This document shows positions 1 to 9,750 of a stretch of 64,000 nucleotides of DNA, piece after piece. The stretch lies in contig NZ_RWGU01000047.1 of assembly GCF_003944755.1 (NCBI RefSeq), positions 186,001 through 250,000 of the forward strand, written 5' to 3'. How positions within the stretch are numbered: position 1 is the first letter of the stretch; each line of letters opens with the position of its first letter. The notes below the pieces were generated by a model. That model worked only from the letters and a program-made list of their open reading frames with translations, ran no database searches and was not told the DNA's origin. The position numbers and the translations under genes were made by a program. Source of the DNA: Rhodovulum robiginosum (GTDB taxonomy: Bacteria; Pseudomonadota; Alphaproteobacteria; Rhodobacterales; Rhodobacteraceae).

Positions 1-987
1 GCCGTCGCCGGTGTCGATCCGGGCCGGGTAGTCGACCGAATCACCCTTGGCCAGCGTCAGGGTCGCGGTGTTGGGGGCCAGCCCGTAAAACGCCGGCCCG
101 TTCAGCGAGACGAAGGCCTCGAGCTTGTCCAGCGCATCCGCGCGTTCGAACACCTCGGCGAGACAGGACAGGGTGTTGGTGGCCGAGAACACGCCGGCGC
201 AGCCGCAGGCCGATTCCTTGTTCGGGTCGGTATGCGGCGCGCTGTCGGTGCCGAGAAAGAACCGCGCGTCTCCGCTCGTCGCCGCGGCCACCAGCGCGTC
301 ACGATGCCGGGCGCGCTTGGCCACGGGCAGGCAATAATAATGGGGCTTGATGCCGCCAACCAGGATGTGGTTGCGGGTGATGATCAGGTGATGGGTGGTG
401 ATCGTCGCGCCGAGGCCGCTGTCGCTTGCCTTGACGTAATCCACGCCGTCGGCGGTGGTCAGATGTTCCATCACGACCTTCAGGCCGGGTGTGGCCAGCC
501 GGATCGGGTCGAGCACCCGGTCGATGAACACGGCCTCGCGGTCGAAGATGTCGACCTCGGGGTCGGTCACCTCGCCATGGACGCAGAGCGGGCAGCCGAT
601 CTCGGCCATTTTTTCCAGCACGCCGCGCACCTTGTCGAAATCGGTCACGCCCGAGTCGGAGTTGGTGGTCGCGCCCGCGGGGTAGAGCTTGACCGCGGTG
701 ACAAGGCCGCGTGCATGGGCTGCCGCCACGTCCGCCGGGTCGGTCTTTTCGGTCAGGTAAAGCGTCATCAGCGGCGTGAAATCGGTGCCGGCGGGCATCG
801 CGGCCAGGATGCGGTCTCGATAGGCCGCCGCGTCCTTGCCCGTCACGACCGGCGGCACCAGGTTGGGCATGACGATGGCCCGGGCGAAATGGCGTGCGGT
901 TTCGGGCAGGACGCCTTGCAGCATCGCGCCGTCGCGCAGGTGCAGGTGCCAGTCGTCGGGGCGGCGGATCGTGAGGCGCTCGGTCAT
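1..987 (-). CDS. pyrC: dihydroorotase, E. coli PyrC type (3' end outside window)
   Basis: Catalyses the reversible cyclisation of carbamoyl-aspartate to dihydroorotate in de novo pyrimidine synthesis, in the cytoplasm. The translation from the ATG at 985-987 begins [20 protein letters not shown]; the HxH zinc ligands are H14 and H16. [10 protein letters not shown] segment near residue 100 carries the lysine that is carbamylated in this family. The frame stays open to position 1, giving 329 codons against about 345 for E. coli PyrC, so only a short C-terminal piece is missing. The upstream 258-base gap separates it from a divergently transcribed phasin-like gene. The start has no strong Shine-Dalgarno sequence but matches the family start. 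Confidence 0.93.
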   Translation of the reverse strand, partial: MTERLTIRRPDDWHLHLRDGAMLQGVLPETARHFARAIVMPNLVPPVVTGKDAAAYRDRILAAMPAGTDFTPLMTLYLTEKTDPADVAAAHARGLVTAVKLYPAGATTNSDSGVTDFDKVRGVLEKMAEIGCPLCVHGEVTDPEVDIFDREAVFIDRVLDPIRLATPGLKVVMEHLTTADGVDYVKASDSGLGATITTHHLIITRNHILVGGIKPHYYCLPVAKRARHRDALVAAATSGDARFFLGTDSAPHTDPNKESACGCAGVFSATNTLSCLAEVFERADALDKLEAFVSLNGPAFYGLAPNTATLTLAKGDSVDYPARIDTGDG

Positions 988-1122
988 GGGCTGTGCGGTT
1001 ACACAATCCGCGCCGCGCTTTCCAGCGGTTTCACGCCGCCGGCGCGTGGCCGCGGTGCGCACCATGCCGCCCGCCTCGGCGCGGCGGTCGGCTGGCAGGC
1101 TTTCGCGCGTGGGCAAAAGGCG

Positions 1123-1143
1123 CATTGCTGCAATGCAGCAATG
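1123..1143. promoter_or_regulatory. perfect 21-bp palindrome, candidate PhaR-type operator over a promoter
   Basis: Two 10-base arms, CATTGCTGCA and TGCAGCAATG, flank a single A. The centre reads CTGC-AAT-GCAG, which fits the CTGC-N3-GCAG pattern reported for PhaR, the polyhydroxyalkanoate repressor of Rhodobacter/Paracoccus (family knowledge, from memory). A possible promoter overlaps it: TTGCTG at 1125-1130, 16 bases, TAGACT at 1147-1152. A protein bound here would block the downstream phasin-like gene. The palindrome is seen directly; the regulator is inferred. Confidence 0.6.
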
Positions 1144-1245
1144 TGGTAGACTGCGCCCCGACGCCCGGCACCGCCGTCCGGCGGCCGTGCAGGGCTGGCC
1201 AATTGATCGGGGCCCCGTGCCCCAGAAACAGGAAAGGAAACCGCG

Positions 1246-1824
1246 ATGTCCGCTTTTGCCGCGCCGCTGGCCCTGACAAGCAGCTACATGAAGTTCTGGC
1301 AGACCACGTTCGAGACGCAGGTGCGTCTGACGGCGTCCTGGATGGAGATGGTCCAGCGCTACAATCCGCTTTTTTCCGCGATGACCACCGAAGAGCTGGC
1401 GCAAGCCTACGCGCCCGCCGCCCGCAAGACCGCCGCCACGCCGGCCAAGAAGCGCCCCGCGCCGGCGGCCAAGAGCGCGCCCGCTAAGGCGCCCGCCGCT
1501 GCGCCGAAGGCGCCGGCCAAGGCCGAGAGCCCGGCGCCCAAGCCCGCCGCGCAGACCGCCAAGCCGGCGGCAGAGAAGCCTGCGGCGCCCAAGACCGCGG
1601 CAGAGAAGCCTGCTGCGCCCAAGACCGCGGCAGAGACGCCTGCCGCGCCCAAGACCACCGCGGAGAAACCTGCGGCGTCCAAGGCCGCCGCCGAGAAGCC
1701 TGCGGCGCCCAAGGCCGCGGCCACGACCACGGCCACGCCGGACAAGACAAAGACGGCGTCCAAGCCCGCGCCGCGCCGCCGCCGCAAGAAGCCGGCCAAT
1801 CCCGAGCAGCCCTTCAAGAGTTGA
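1246..1824 (+). CDS. phasin-like protein with histone-H1-like Ala/Lys/Pro tail
   Basis: The 192-residue product has two parts. Residues 1-57 are a short amphipathic helical region ([20 protein letters not shown]), resembling the granule-binding helices of phasins. Residues 58-192 are almost entirely Ala, Lys and Pro and strongly basic, ending in PRRRRKK, like the H1-type tail of Pseudomonas PhaF. Residues 108-157 are five tandem 10-residue units of the type [11 protein letters not shown] clear Shine-Dalgarno (GGAAAGGAAA) precedes the ATG. The upstream palindrome fits a PhaR operator. I infer a polyhydroxyalkanoate-granule protein that may also contact DNA, but the phasin similarity is weak and a plain nucleoid-associated protein is possible. 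Confidence 0.7.
   Translation: MSAFAAPLALTSSYMKFWQTTFETQVRLTASWMEMVQRYNPLFSAMTTEELAQAYAPAARKTAATPAKKRPAPAAKSAPAKAPAAAPKAPAKAESPAPKPAAQTAKPAAEKPAAPKTAAEKPAAPKTAAETPAAPKTTAEKPAASKAAAEKPAAPKAAATTTATPDKTKTASKPAPRRRRKKPANPEQPFKS
1567..1716 (+). repeat. five tandem 30-bp units in the H1-like tail
   Basis: In-frame direct repeats at 1567-1596, 1597-1626, 1627-1656, 1657-1686 and 1687-1716 encode [10 protein letters not shown] and variants. The first two units are nearly identical at the DNA level and the later ones drift. This suggests unit duplication and likely length variation between strains. Confidence 0.85.
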
Positions 1825-1830
1825 GCCTAT

Positions 1831-1846
1831 CCCGCAAGGCGGGGTT
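1831..1846 (+). terminator. possible weak terminator after the phasin-like gene
   Basis: CCCGC-AAG-GCGGG forms a 5-bp stem 7 bases after the stop codon, followed only by GTT rather than a T-run. It may slow polymerase but is not a convincing intrinsic terminator. Confidence 0.3.
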
Positions 1847-1886
1847 GCGCGCCGCACAATGGACAAGTCAGCCATGTTTCCCTATC

Positions 1887-1915
1887 TTGAGCGACAGGGA
1901 GGAAACAACTGTAAC
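1887..1915 (+). promoter_or_regulatory. candidate sigma70 promoter of the DUF1127 gene
   Basis: TTGAGC at 1887-1892 is followed after 17 bases by TGTAAC at 1910-1915, in an AT-richer patch ending 17 bases before the start codon. The spacing is right but the match is moderate. Confidence 0.4.
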
Positions 1916-1932
1916 ATAACAGGAGTTTCCGA

Positions 1933-2145
1933 ATGGCCTTTGCAGATACAACCCCCCAGGGCGCCGCCAGCCCCTCGGTCCGCGGCGCAGGATTGCTCGC
2001 CCGGCTGGTGCGGATGATGGAGAACCACCCGCGCATGCGCCGGGTGCAGGCGCTCAACGCGCTGAGCGATGCCGATCTGGCCCGGATGGGGCTGACGCGG
2101 CAAGAGGCGATCATGCAGGTCCTGGGCGACCGCGTGTATCACTGA
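1933..2145 (+). CDS. DUF1127 domain small protein
   Basis: The 70-residue product has a variable Ala/Pro/Ser N-terminus and a C-terminal DUF1127 core, NHPRMRRVQALNALSDADLA followed by RMGLTRQEAIM. Small arginine-containing DUF1127 proteins in alphaproteobacteria (for example CcaF1 of Rhodobacter) have been linked to RNA binding and sRNA or stress responses; that is family knowledge and not proven for this member. A good Shine-Dalgarno (AGGAG) lies 7 bases before the ATG. The gene appears to be transcribed alone. Confidence 0.88.
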   Translation: MAFADTTPQGAASPSVRGAGLLARLVRMMENHPRMRRVQALNALSDADLARMGLTRQEAIMQVLGDRVYH

Positions 2146-2171
2146 CCCTTTGCCGCCGCGGGCGGCCGCGC

Positions 2172-3146
2172 TCAGCCCTCGTCGCCCGGATCGTCGGGCC
2201 AGGGCAGAGAGCGGCCCTCGCGGCGGAATTCCTCGGTAAGCTGCGCAAGGCGCGTGCGGAAGCGCGGGCCTTTCAGGCGTTTGGTCACGTTGTGGCACAA
2301 GAGCGCCGACAGGTACGGCCGTTCGGCCTGGTCGAGCCGCTTGAGCAGACGCCGCAGGTAGGGCGGGTAGTTGCGCCGCGCCCGGAACAGCCGGTGAAAC
2401 ACCATTTCGTCGAGCTTGCCCTCGCAGGCGGCGTCGATGACATCGTGCAGGATGCCCGTGTTCAGCAGGTCTTCCTCGATCCACTCGCCCATGAGCGGGC
2501 AGCGCAACCGGCTGACATGAGGCGCGGTATAAAGCGCCGAATGCATCGCGTCGTATAGGCTGAGCGGGTCGTAGAGGATGAAGGCCCGCCCGGCGGCGTC
2601 GACCATGTCGGGGCCATAACCGTAGCGGTCGGTGAAGTTCAGCCGGCGATGGGCGCGAAAGCGGGGGTCCCATTCGCTCACCCGCGGGTCGAGCGTCGCC
2701 TGGGGGTTGAGCGCCACCACCGTGGCCCCCGGCGCGGCCACCGAAAACGCGGCGGCCGCATAGCCGCCCATGCCGGCGCCGTAGAACACGACGCGGTCGA
2801 AATCCTCGAAGAAATCCTCGTCGATCAGCCGGTCGAAATAGCCGAAGATCCCGGACGAGCGGAACCAGTCGTCCTTTTCGGTGATCACCGTCAGCCGCGA
2901 CCAGCCGGTTTCGTCGGCCAGCGTGGCGGCCAGCGGCAACTGGTCGATGCGTCGGGCGCGGATGTCCTTGCCGCGCTCGAAGGTGACCAAAAGACGACGC
3001 TCTTCTTCGGAAAAGAGCGCCCCGTGGCCGCTGCCCAGTTCTTCGAAATGCCCCTCGCTCTCGCCCACGGCCTGCAGCATGGCGGTCCACTCGCTCAGTT
3101 CGTCGCGCCCATCGGGCTGCAAGGGGCTGGCGGTGTCGTCATCCAT
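2172..3146 (-). CDS. conserved alpha/beta-fold protein, often labelled PAPS reductase
   Basis: The 324-residue soluble protein belongs to a family common in Rhodobacterales that databases often call phosphoadenosine phosphosulfate reductase. I see none of that enzyme's signatures: no SGG-type PP-loop and no C-terminal ECG motif. The middle instead contains VVFYGAGMGGYAAAAF (about residues 120-135), a strand-turn-helix like the nucleophile elbow of alpha/beta hydrolases but with Met where Ser would be, followed by VVALNPQATLDPR. A later stretch, ARRNYPPYLRRLLKRL, is basic. The function is unknown; a non-catalytic hydrolase-like or glycan-related role is possible. It lies downstream of the glycosyltransferase on the same strand. 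Confidence 0.72.
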   Translation of the reverse strand: MDDDTASPLQPDGRDELSEWTAMLQAVGESEGHFEELGSGHGALFSEEERRLLVTFERGKDIRARRIDQLPLAATLADETGWSRLTVITEKDDWFRSSGIFGYFDRLIDEDFFEDFDRVVFYGAGMGGYAAAAFSVAAPGATVVALNPQATLDPRVSEWDPRFRAHRRLNFTDRYGYGPDMVDAAGRAFILYDPLSLYDAMHSALYTAPHVSRLRCPLMGEWIEEDLLNTGILHDVIDAACEGKLDEMVFHRLFRARRNYPPYLRRLLKRLDQAERPYLSALLCHNVTKRLKGPRFRTRLAQLTEEFRREGRSLPWPDDPGDEG

Positions 3147-3253
3147 GCTGGCGGTGCTCCGTTTTGCCCGGTTTCGGGCGTGGTTTTCTTCTGCGACCTT
3201 ATGCCGGGGCTTTAGGGCAGAATTGGGAAGTGGTCGCGGCCATTTCTGTGGAA

Positions 3254-4300
3254 TTAGGTGACCTTACCTCCCCTGGCCCTGTTTGCGTGAGCCGTGATCA
3301 GCGCGGTTTCCTCGGGCGTCAGCGCCCGCGACGGCGGGGTCATCAGCAGCCGGCCGAAAAGCGCGCGCGGCGCGTCTTCGGCCATCAAATCGGCGAACCG
3401 GGCGTGGCGCCAGGCCACGGCGGCGGCGTGCAGCCGGGCGAGATCGTCATCGGCCCTGAGCGTGGCGAGACGGGTGTCGCGGGCGGGGGCAAGGGCCGCG
3501 ATCGTGCGGTCTTCCTCGGCGCAGAGGTTGCGCTCGACCCAGTAGTCCATGGCCATGGGCAGCGCCCAGTGCCCGGCGCGGCCCCGATCGGCCTTGAGCA
3601 CGAAGCTTTCCATCGCGCCGAGGGGATAGTGATTGAGCTGCACCAGCCGGTAATTGTCCCGCCCGTAGGCGTTGAAGACGCGGGACTTGCGAAAGGCATC
3701 GGGCAGGGCGCGGCCCGATCCGTCGACCCAGACAGATTGGCCGATGCGGTCGGGGTCGGGCTGGCGCGGGCGGTGGATGCCGAGCTTGCCGTAAGTGCCA
3801 TCGTTGCGAAAGAGCGTCTTGAACATCGCCGCGCGCCAGGGCCAGCCCATGACGCGGGGCGCGGCGCGGGTGAATTGTTCGGTCACGGGGCGGTCCTGGT
3901 AGGCCACCACCCCGCCATTGCCGAAAAGCCGCCATGTCAGCGTGATGGCGGTGGCCCCGGGCAGCGCGTCGATCAGCGCCGGCAGAGTGCGGTCGCCGGC
4001 GTGGACATTGACGAACTCGTCGATATCGAGAACGGCGATCCAGTCGGCCGCTTGCGTCGCCTCATGCCGGTCGGCGGCCTTCAACGCCGACCATTGCGCG
4101 CCGTTCTTGTGGGGGCCGGGGTTAGGCACATGGATCAGATGCCCCAGCGCGGCCAGCCGGTCGAGCATCGCGTCGGTGCCGTCGGCGCAGTCGTTGGAAA
4201 ACACGAGGAAGTCGGTAAAGCCCGCCGCCTGATGATGGGCGAGCCATTCCAGAAGGAAGGCGCCTTCGTTGCGGACGGTGAGAACGGCGAGCGCGGGCAT
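3254..4300 (-). CDS. glycosyltransferase family 2-like protein
   Basis: The 348-residue product starts MPALAVLTVRNEGAFLLEWL, the nucleotide-sugar binding strand typical of family 2-like glycosyltransferases. It carries VLDIDEF near residue 92, which fits the DxD metal/nucleotide motif, and a NDCADGTDAMLDRL segment typical of the two-domain Glyco_tranf_2_4 group. No membrane segment is evident. The likely role is transfer of a sugar to a surface polysaccharide or lipid; the acceptor cannot be inferred. The start lies 4 bases after the LysE-type gene's stop, so the two are probably co-transcribed. Confidence 0.8.
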   Translation of the reverse strand: MPALAVLTVRNEGAFLLEWLAHHQAAGFTDFLVFSNDCADGTDAMLDRLAALGHLIHVPNPGPHKNGAQWSALKAADRHEATQAADWIAVLDIDEFVNVHAGDRTLPALIDALPGATAITLTWRLFGNGGVVAYQDRPVTEQFTRAAPRVMGWPWRAAMFKTLFRNDGTYGKLGIHRPRQPDPDRIGQSVWVDGSGRALPDAFRKSRVFNAYGRDNYRLVQLNHYPLGAMESFVLKADRGRAGHWALPMAMDYWVERNLCAEEDRTIAALAPARDTRLATLRADDDLARLHAAAVAWRHARFADLMAEDAPRALFGRLLMTPPSRALTPEETALITAHANRARGGKVT

Positions 4301-4304
4301 CGGC

Positions 4305-4925
4305 TCAGGCGCGGGCCATGCCCGCGGTCAATGCCCCCATCCCCATCAGCGCCCCGCCGCCGGCGCGGTTCATCCAGCGCAGCACGGCGGGCCGGCGGAT
4401 ACGCGCGCGCAGCCGGTCGGCCAGAAGCGCGTAGGCCAGCGCGTTGAGCGCGGCGAGTGTCACGAATGTGGCGATCAGGATGCCGAATTGCGGGGCAAGC
4501 GGTGCCTCGGGGCGCAGGAATTGCGGCACGAAGGCGATGAAGAAGGCGATGGATTTGGGGTTGAGCGCGGTCACCGCGGCGGCATGGCCGAAGATCGCGC
4601 GGGCCGGGCGCGGTTCGGGGTCGATCTCGGCGGCCAGCACCGGAGGCGCGCGCAACAGCTTGACGCCGAGATAGACGAGATAGGCCGCGCCGACCCATTT
4701 CAACGCGGTGAAAAGCGTGGCCGAGGCCAGCACCAGCGCGCCCAGCCCGGCCAGCGAGGCGGTCATCGCCACCAGATCGCCCAAGGCAACGCCCAGCGCC
4801 ATGGCCACCGCGACCCGCCGGCCCTGGCTGAGCGCGTAGGACAGCACCAGCAGGATCGTGGGCCCGGGGATGACCAGCAGCACGGCGGAGGCGGCGACGA
4901 AGGCGAGCCAGAGGTCGAGCGGCAT
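4305..4925 (-). CDS. LysE family amino-acid exporter
   Basis: The 206-residue inner-membrane protein has about six hydrophobic segments. The N-terminal [20 protein letters not shown] segment is the hallmark of the LysE/RhtB superfamily, which exports amino acids or small metabolites. The start MPLDLWLAF was chosen because GGAGA lies 8 bases upstream and it matches the family length; the frame is open further upstream but the extra residues are not membrane-like. The substrate is unknown. It is transcribed away from the coxSLM operon and towards the glycosyltransferase. Confidence 0.88.
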   Translation of the reverse strand: MPLDLWLAFVAASAVLLVIPGPTILLVLSYALSQGRRVAVAMALGVALGDLVAMTASLAGLGALVLASATLFTALKWVGAAYLVYLGVKLLRAPPVLAAEIDPEPRPARAIFGHAAAVTALNPKSIAFFIAFVPQFLRPEAPLAPQFGILIATFVTLAALNALAYALLADRLRARIRRPAVLRWMNRAGGGALMGMGALTAGMARA

Positions 4926-5034
4926 GGGCGGGTCTCCTTTTTCGTACCACTCAGGCATGGCGCGCGCGGGCGTGCAAGCGCGAAACCGGCAAGGCCGCGC
5001 GCCGTGCCCGGCCCGGGCCCCGGCGGCACGGTGG

Positions 5035-5062
5035 GATTTGGGTATTTCCGCCAAGAAGAAGG
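5035..5062 (+). repeat. interspersed intergenic motif, copy 1
   Basis: Contains GGTATTTCCGCCAAGAAGAA, a diverged copy of the element at 28271-28296 and 40678-40700. It lies in the gap between the LysE-type gene and coxS. The shared core is (G)ATTTnnnGCCA-GAAGAAG. Confidence 0.5.
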
Positions 5063-5148
5063 GGGCGGGGCGGCGCCCGAAATCAACGGTTCTCAAATGC
5101 CGGCCCGCGTGATTTACTCGCGGCAAAAGATCACAGGGAGGAGAGAGA

Positions 5149-5631
<483 letters not shown>

Positions 5632-5690
5632 GCGGCAAGCGCCGCAGCCGGCGCGCGGGGCGCGGCCGGCAATCTCAGGGAGGAGAGACC

Positions 5691-8057
5691 ATGCCGAAAG
5701 ATCACGGCATCGGCGCCAGCAGCAAGCGGCGCGAGGATGTGCGGTTCCTGACGGGTCGGGGCCGCTATACCGACGATATCAACCTGCATGGCCAGGCCTA
5801 TGCCTGGTTCGTGCGCTCGCCGGTGGCCCATGGGCGGCTGAACAAGGTGGAGACCGAAGCCGCGGCGGGCATGCCCGGTGTTCTGCGTGTCTTTACCGGG
5901 GCCGATTTCGAAGGCGTGGGCGGGCTGCCCTGCGGATGGCAGGTGACCGACCGCTTCGGCGAGGTGATGCAGGAGCCCGGCCACCCGGTGCTGGCCCAGG
6001 GCAAGGTGCGCCATGTCGGCGACCCGATCGCCGTGGTGGTGGCCGAGACCGAGGCCCAGGCCCGCGACGCGGCCGAGGCGGTGGTCTTCGATATCGAGGA
6101 ACTGGAGCCGGTGCTGGACATGAAGGCGGCGCTGGAGAGCGCCGCGCCGAAGGTGCATGACGACCTGGAGAGCAACCTCTGCTACGACTGGGGCTTCGTC
6201 GAGGAAAACCGCGAGGCGGTGAACGCGGCCTTCGACAAGGCCGCCCATGTGACCACGCTGGAACTGGTCAACCAGCGGCTGGTGCCCAACGCGATGGAGC
6301 CGCGGGTGGCGGTGGGCGATTACAATACCGGCACCGACGACTCGACGCTTTATACCACCAGCCAGAACCCCCATGTGATCCGGCTGCTGATGGGGGCGTT
6401 CGTTCTGGGCATCCCCGAGCACAAGCTGCGCGTGGTGGCGCCCGACGTGGGCGGCGGGTTCGGGTCCAAGATCTTTCACTATGCGGAAGAGGCGTTTTGC
6501 ACCTTCGCGGCGAAACAACTGCGCCGGCCGGTGAAATGGACATGCCAGCGCTCGGAAAGCTTCATCACCGATGCCCACGGGCGCGACCACGTCACCAAGA
6601 TCGAGCTGGCGCTGGACGCGGAGGGCCATTTCCAGGCGATCCGCACCGAGACCTACGCGAATATGGGGGCGTATCTGTCGACCTTTGCGCCGTCGGTGCC
6701 GACCTGGCTGCACGGCACGCTGATGGCCGGCAACTACACGACGCCGCTGATCTACGTGAACGTCAAGGCGGTGTTCACCAACACCGTGCCGGTCGATGCC
6801 TATCGCGGCGCGGGCCGGCCCGAGGCGACGTTCCAGCTGGAGCGCGTCATCGACAAGGCGGCGCGCGAGATGGGGATCGACCCGGTCGAGATCCGGCGCA
6901 AGAACTTCGTCACCGAGTTTCCCTATGCCACGCCGGTGGCGGTGGAATACGACACCGGGGATTACCACGCGACGCTGGACAAGCTCTTGGAGATCGCCGA
7001 CGTGGCGGGGTTCGAGGCGCGGCTGGCCGAGAGCAAGGCGCGGGGCAAGCTGCGCGGGCTCGGGCTGAACTGTTATATCGAGGCCTGCGGGATTGCGCCC
7101 AGCCACCTGGTGGGGCAGTTGGGCGCGCGTGCCGGGCTATATGAATCGGCCACGGTGCGGGTGAACGCCACCGGCGGGCTGGTGGTCATGACCGGCAGCC
7201 ACAGCCACGGCCAGGGGCACGAGACGACCTTTGCCCAGGTGGTGGCCGACATGATCGGGCTGGACGAGAACATGGTCGAGATCGTCCATGGCGACACCGC
7301 CAACACGCCGATGGGCATGGGCACCTACGGCTCGCGCAGCCTCGCGGTGGGCGGCAGCGCCATGGTGCGGGCGACCGAGAAGATCATCGCCAAGGCCAAG
7401 AAGATCGCGGCCCACCTGATGGAGGCGAGCCCCGAGGATATCGAGCTGAAGGACGGCGCCTTTACCGTGGCCGGTACCGACAAGTCGGTCGCCTGGGGGG
7501 ACGTGACGCTGGCGGCCTACGTGCCCCACAACTATCCGCTGGAGGAGATCGAGCCGGGGCTGGAGGAGACGGCGTTTTACGACCCCAACAACTTCACCTT
7601 CCCCGCGGGGGCCTATGCCTGCGAGGTCGAGCTCGACCCCGACACCGGCAAGGTCACGATCCTGTCTTTCGCCGCGGCCGACGATTTCGGCAATATCGTC
7701 AACCCGATGGTGGTCGATGGGCAGGTGCATGGGGGGCTCGCGCAGGGCATCGGGCAGGCGCTGCTGGAAGGGGCGACCTATGACGAGTACGGCCAGCTCT
7801 TGTCGGGCAGCTACATGGATTACGCCATGCCGCGGGCCGATGACGTGCCGTTCTACACCGTCGACCATTCCTGCCAGACGCCCTGCACCCACAACCCGCT
7901 GGGGGTGAAGGGCTGCGGCGAGGCCGGCGCCATCGGCAGCCCGCCCGCGGTGGTCAATGCCGTGGTCGACGCGCTGCAGCGCGCGGGCCATAGCGACATC
8001 ACCCATATCGACATGCCGCTGACGCCGAGCCGCGTCTGGGCCGCCATGCAGGGCTGA
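5691..8057 (+). CDS. coxL: molybdenum hydroxylase large subunit, form II CoxL
   Basis: The 788-residue subunit binds the molybdopterin cofactor. The active-site loop reads AYRGAGR at residues 370-376, the form II signature; genuine CO dehydrogenases (form I) have AYRCSFR with a catalytic Cys. Other family motifs are VGGGFGSK for cofactor binding and [20 protein letters not shown] near the C-terminus with the catalytic Glu. Start ATG 5691 follows GGGAGGAGAGACC; the frame is open upstream but overlaps coxS. Form II enzymes are usually called CO dehydrogenases, yet their true substrate is generally unknown; an aldehyde or N-heterocycle is equally plausible. Confidence 0.92.
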   Translation: MPKDHGIGASSKRREDVRFLTGRGRYTDDINLHGQAYAWFVRSPVAHGRLNKVETEAAAGMPGVLRVFTGADFEGVGGLPCGWQVTDRFGEVMQEPGHPVLAQGKVRHVGDPIAVVVAETEAQARDAAEAVVFDIEELEPVLDMKAALESAAPKVHDDLESNLCYDWGFVEENREAVNAAFDKAAHVTTLELVNQRLVPNAMEPRVAVGDYNTGTDDSTLYTTSQNPHVIRLLMGAFVLGIPEHKLRVVAPDVGGGFGSKIFHYAEEAFCTFAAKQLRRPVKWTCQRSESFITDAHGRDHVTKIELALDAEGHFQAIRTETYANMGAYLSTFAPSVPTWLHGTLMAGNYTTPLIYVNVKAVFTNTVPVDAYRGAGRPEATFQLERVIDKAAREMGIDPVEIRRKNFVTEFPYATPVAVEYDTGDYHATLDKLLEIADVAGFEARLAESKARGKLRGLGLNCYIEACGIAPSHLVGQLGARAGLYESATVRVNATGGLVVMTGSHSHGQGHETTFAQVVADMIGLDENMVEIVHGDTANTPMGMGTYGSRSLAVGGSAMVRATEKIIAKAKKIAAHLMEASPEDIELKDGAFTVAGTDKSVAWGDVTLAAYVPHNYPLEEIEPGLEETAFYDPNNFTFPAGAYACEVELDPDTGKVTILSFAAADDFGNIVNPMVVDGQVHGGLAQGIGQALLEGATYDEYGQLLSGSYMDYAMPRADDVPFYTVDHSCQTPCTHNPLGVKGCGEAGAIGSPPAVVNAVVDALQRAGHSDITHIDMPLTPSRVWAAMQG

Positions 8058-8067
8058 GGAGAGAGAC

Positions 8068-8859
8068 ATGTATGCATTCGAATTCGACCGCCCCGCCACG
8101 CTGGACGAGGCCATCGCGCTGATGTCCGAGGAAGAGGCGCAGGCGCTGGGCGGCGGGCAGACACTGATCCCGACGCTGAAACAGCGGCTGGCAGCGCCGG
8201 CCAGGCTGGTCAGCCTGACCGCCATCCCCGAGCTTGCGGGGGTGTGCGTGGCCGATGACGGCGCGCTTTGCGTGGGCGCGACGACGACGCACGCGGCGAT
8301 CGCGCAGGAGGCGGCGGCGCATTACCCGGCGCTGGCGGCGCTTGCGGGCAATATCGGCGACCCGGCGGTCCGCAACCGCGGCACCATCGGCGGCAGCGTC
8401 GCCAATAACGACCCGTCGGCCTGTTACCCGGCCGCGGTGCTGGCCTCGGGCGCCACGATCAAGACCGCCAACCGCGAGATCGCGGCGGACGATTTCTTCG
8501 AGGGGATGTTCGCCACGGCACTGGAGGAGGGCGAGATCGTCACCGAGATCCGCTTTCCGGTGCCCGAGAAGGCCGCCTACATGAAGTTCGAACAGCCTGC
8601 CTCTCGCTTTGCGCTGGTGGGCGTCTTCGTGGCGAAATTCGCGGGCGGGGTGCGCGTGGCGGTGACCGGCGCCTCCGAAGAGGGCGTGTTCCGCTGGACC
8701 GAAGCCGAGGAGGCGCTGTCGGCCAATTTCAGCCCCGACGCGATTTCGGGCCTCAGCCTCGCCGCGGACAACATGATCGGCGATCTGCACGGCACGCCCG
8801 AGTACCGCGCGCACCTGGCCAAGGTGATGACCGGGCGGGCAGTGGCCGCGGCTGGCTGA
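8068..8859 (+). CDS. coxM: molybdenum hydroxylase FAD-binding medium subunit (CoxM-like)
   Basis: The 263-residue flavoprotein subunit accepts electrons from the [2Fe-2S] subunit. Two FAD-binding motifs are visible: [15 protein letters not shown] (about residues 29-43) and [20 protein letters not shown] (about residues 105-124), followed by the CO_deh_flav_C region. It starts 10 bases after the coxL stop with the same GAGGAGAGA type of leader. A strong terminator follows, so the operon ends here with none of the CoxD/E/F/G maturation genes seen beside form I enzymes. Confidence 0.92.
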   Translation: MYAFEFDRPATLDEAIALMSEEEAQALGGGQTLIPTLKQRLAAPARLVSLTAIPELAGVCVADDGALCVGATTTHAAIAQEAAAHYPALAALAGNIGDPAVRNRGTIGGSVANNDPSACYPAAVLASGATIKTANREIAADDFFEGMFATALEEGEIVTEIRFPVPEKAAYMKFEQPASRFALVGVFVAKFAGGVRVAVTGASEEGVFRWTEAEEALSANFSPDAISGLSLAADNMIGDLHGTPEYRAHLAKVMTGRAVAAAG

Positions 8860-8917
8860 CCCGCCCCAAGCCAGGGCCATGTGAAAACGGTCTTGGCGGC
8901 ATTTCTTGCAGGATTCT

Positions 8918-8946
8918 GGCCCCGCCCCTGGCGGGGCCATTCATTT
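8918..8946 (+). terminator. intrinsic terminator of the coxSLM operon
   Basis: A perfect 9-bp stem, GGCCCCGCC-CCT-GGCGGGGCC at 8918-8938, is followed by ATTCATTTT. It lies 58 bases after the coxM stop codon. Confidence 0.8.
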
Positions 8947-8996
8947 TCGAAAGGCCTGCGGCAACCCTTTCGAACAGTTTCGCGCGGGCGCCAACG

Positions 8997-9019
8997 AAAA
9001 CCCCCGCCGGGGGCGGGGG
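8997..9019 (-). terminator. intrinsic terminator of infC
   Basis: Read on the minus strand, CCCCCGCC-CCC-GGCGGGGG forms a perfect 8-bp stem followed directly by TTTT. It starts 24 bases past the infC stop codon. Confidence 0.85.
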
Positions 9020-9043
9020 CGATCTGTCCGGCGGTCAGGCGCG

Positions 9044-9592
9044 TTATTTCTGCGGCAGCGGCCCGATCATCATGATCATCTGGCGGCCTTCCATCTTCGG
9101 CATGTTCTCGATCTTGCCGATCTCCTTGACGTCTTCGGCCACCCGTTCCAACAGCTCGCGCCCGAGGTTCTGGTGCGCCATCTCGCGGCCGCGGAAGCGC
9201 AGCGTCACCTTCACCTTGTCGCCGTTCTCAAGGAACTTGAACACGTTGCGCATCTTGACGTCGTAGTCGTGGGTGTCGGTGTTCGGCCGGAACTTGACCT
9301 CCTTGACCTCGATGATCTTCTGCTTCTTCCGCGCCTCGGCCTCGCGTTTCTGGGTCTCGTATTTGAACTTGCCGAAATCCATGATCTTGCAGACCGGCGG
9401 GGTCGCGTTTGGCGAGATCTCCACCAGGTCGAGCCCGGCCTGTTCGGCCAGTTCCATGCCACGGGCGGGTGTGACCACGCCGACATTTTCGCCTTCGGCG
9501 CCGATGAGCCGGATTTCGGGGGCCCGGATGCGTCCGTTGACGCGGGGGCCGGTGTCGCGCGTGGGCGGCGCGTTGTGCGGTCTGCGGGCTAT
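9044..9592 (-). CDS. infC: translation initiation factor IF-3, apparent ATA start codon
   Basis: IF-3 binds the 30S subunit and enforces correct start-codon and initiator-tRNA pairing. The protein reads (M)[20 protein letters not shown], then the N-domain [14 protein letters not shown], a Lys/Arg-rich linker ([14 protein letters not shown]) and the C-domain ending MIGPLPQK; 182 residues. The only start fitting the conserved N-terminus is ATA at 9590-9592, 8 bases after AGGA; the next in-frame ATG/GTG choices would delete that region, and an in-frame TGA lies upstream with no ATG between. infC genes are known for rare starts (AUU in E. coli), which IF-3 disfavours, giving autoregulation. Confidence 0.92.
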   Translation of the reverse strand: MARRPHNAPPTRDTGPRVNGRIRAPEIRLIGAEGENVGVVTPARGMELAEQAGLDLVEISPNATPPVCKIMDFGKFKYETQKREAEARKKQKIIEVKEVKFRPNTDTHDYDVKMRNVFKFLENGDKVKVTLRFRGREMAHQNLGRELLERVAEDVKEIGKIENMPKMEGRQMIMMIGPLPQK

Positions 9593-9694
9593 GGTGTCGT
9601 TCCTTTTGTCGTTGAGCGGAAGTGTCGGAAAACCTAACGTGCCGGCCCATTTGATTCAAGCGCGATTGCGGGCGGTGCCGGATCGTCGCGCCCC

Positions 9695-9725
9695 TTGACC
9701 TTCCAGTTACAGGAAGTCCTATCTC
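9695..9725 (+). promoter_or_regulatory. MerR-type copA promoter with CueR box in a 19-bp spacer
   Basis: TTGACC at 9695-9700 and TATCTC at 9720-9725 are separated by exactly 19 bases, the over-long spacing that MerR-family activators correct by twisting DNA. The spacer contains CTTCC-AGTTACA-GGAAG (9700-9716), an inverted repeat of the CueR type. The regulator gene cueR is the second gene of this operon. Confidence 0.85.
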
Positions 9726-9750
9726 TGCGCCATCAGGCAAGGAGATTCCG

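Noticed and set aside
2172-3146. Phosphoadenosine phosphosulfate reductase
   Set aside because: No PP-loop and no C-terminal catalytic Cys motif; the name looks like a propagated label.
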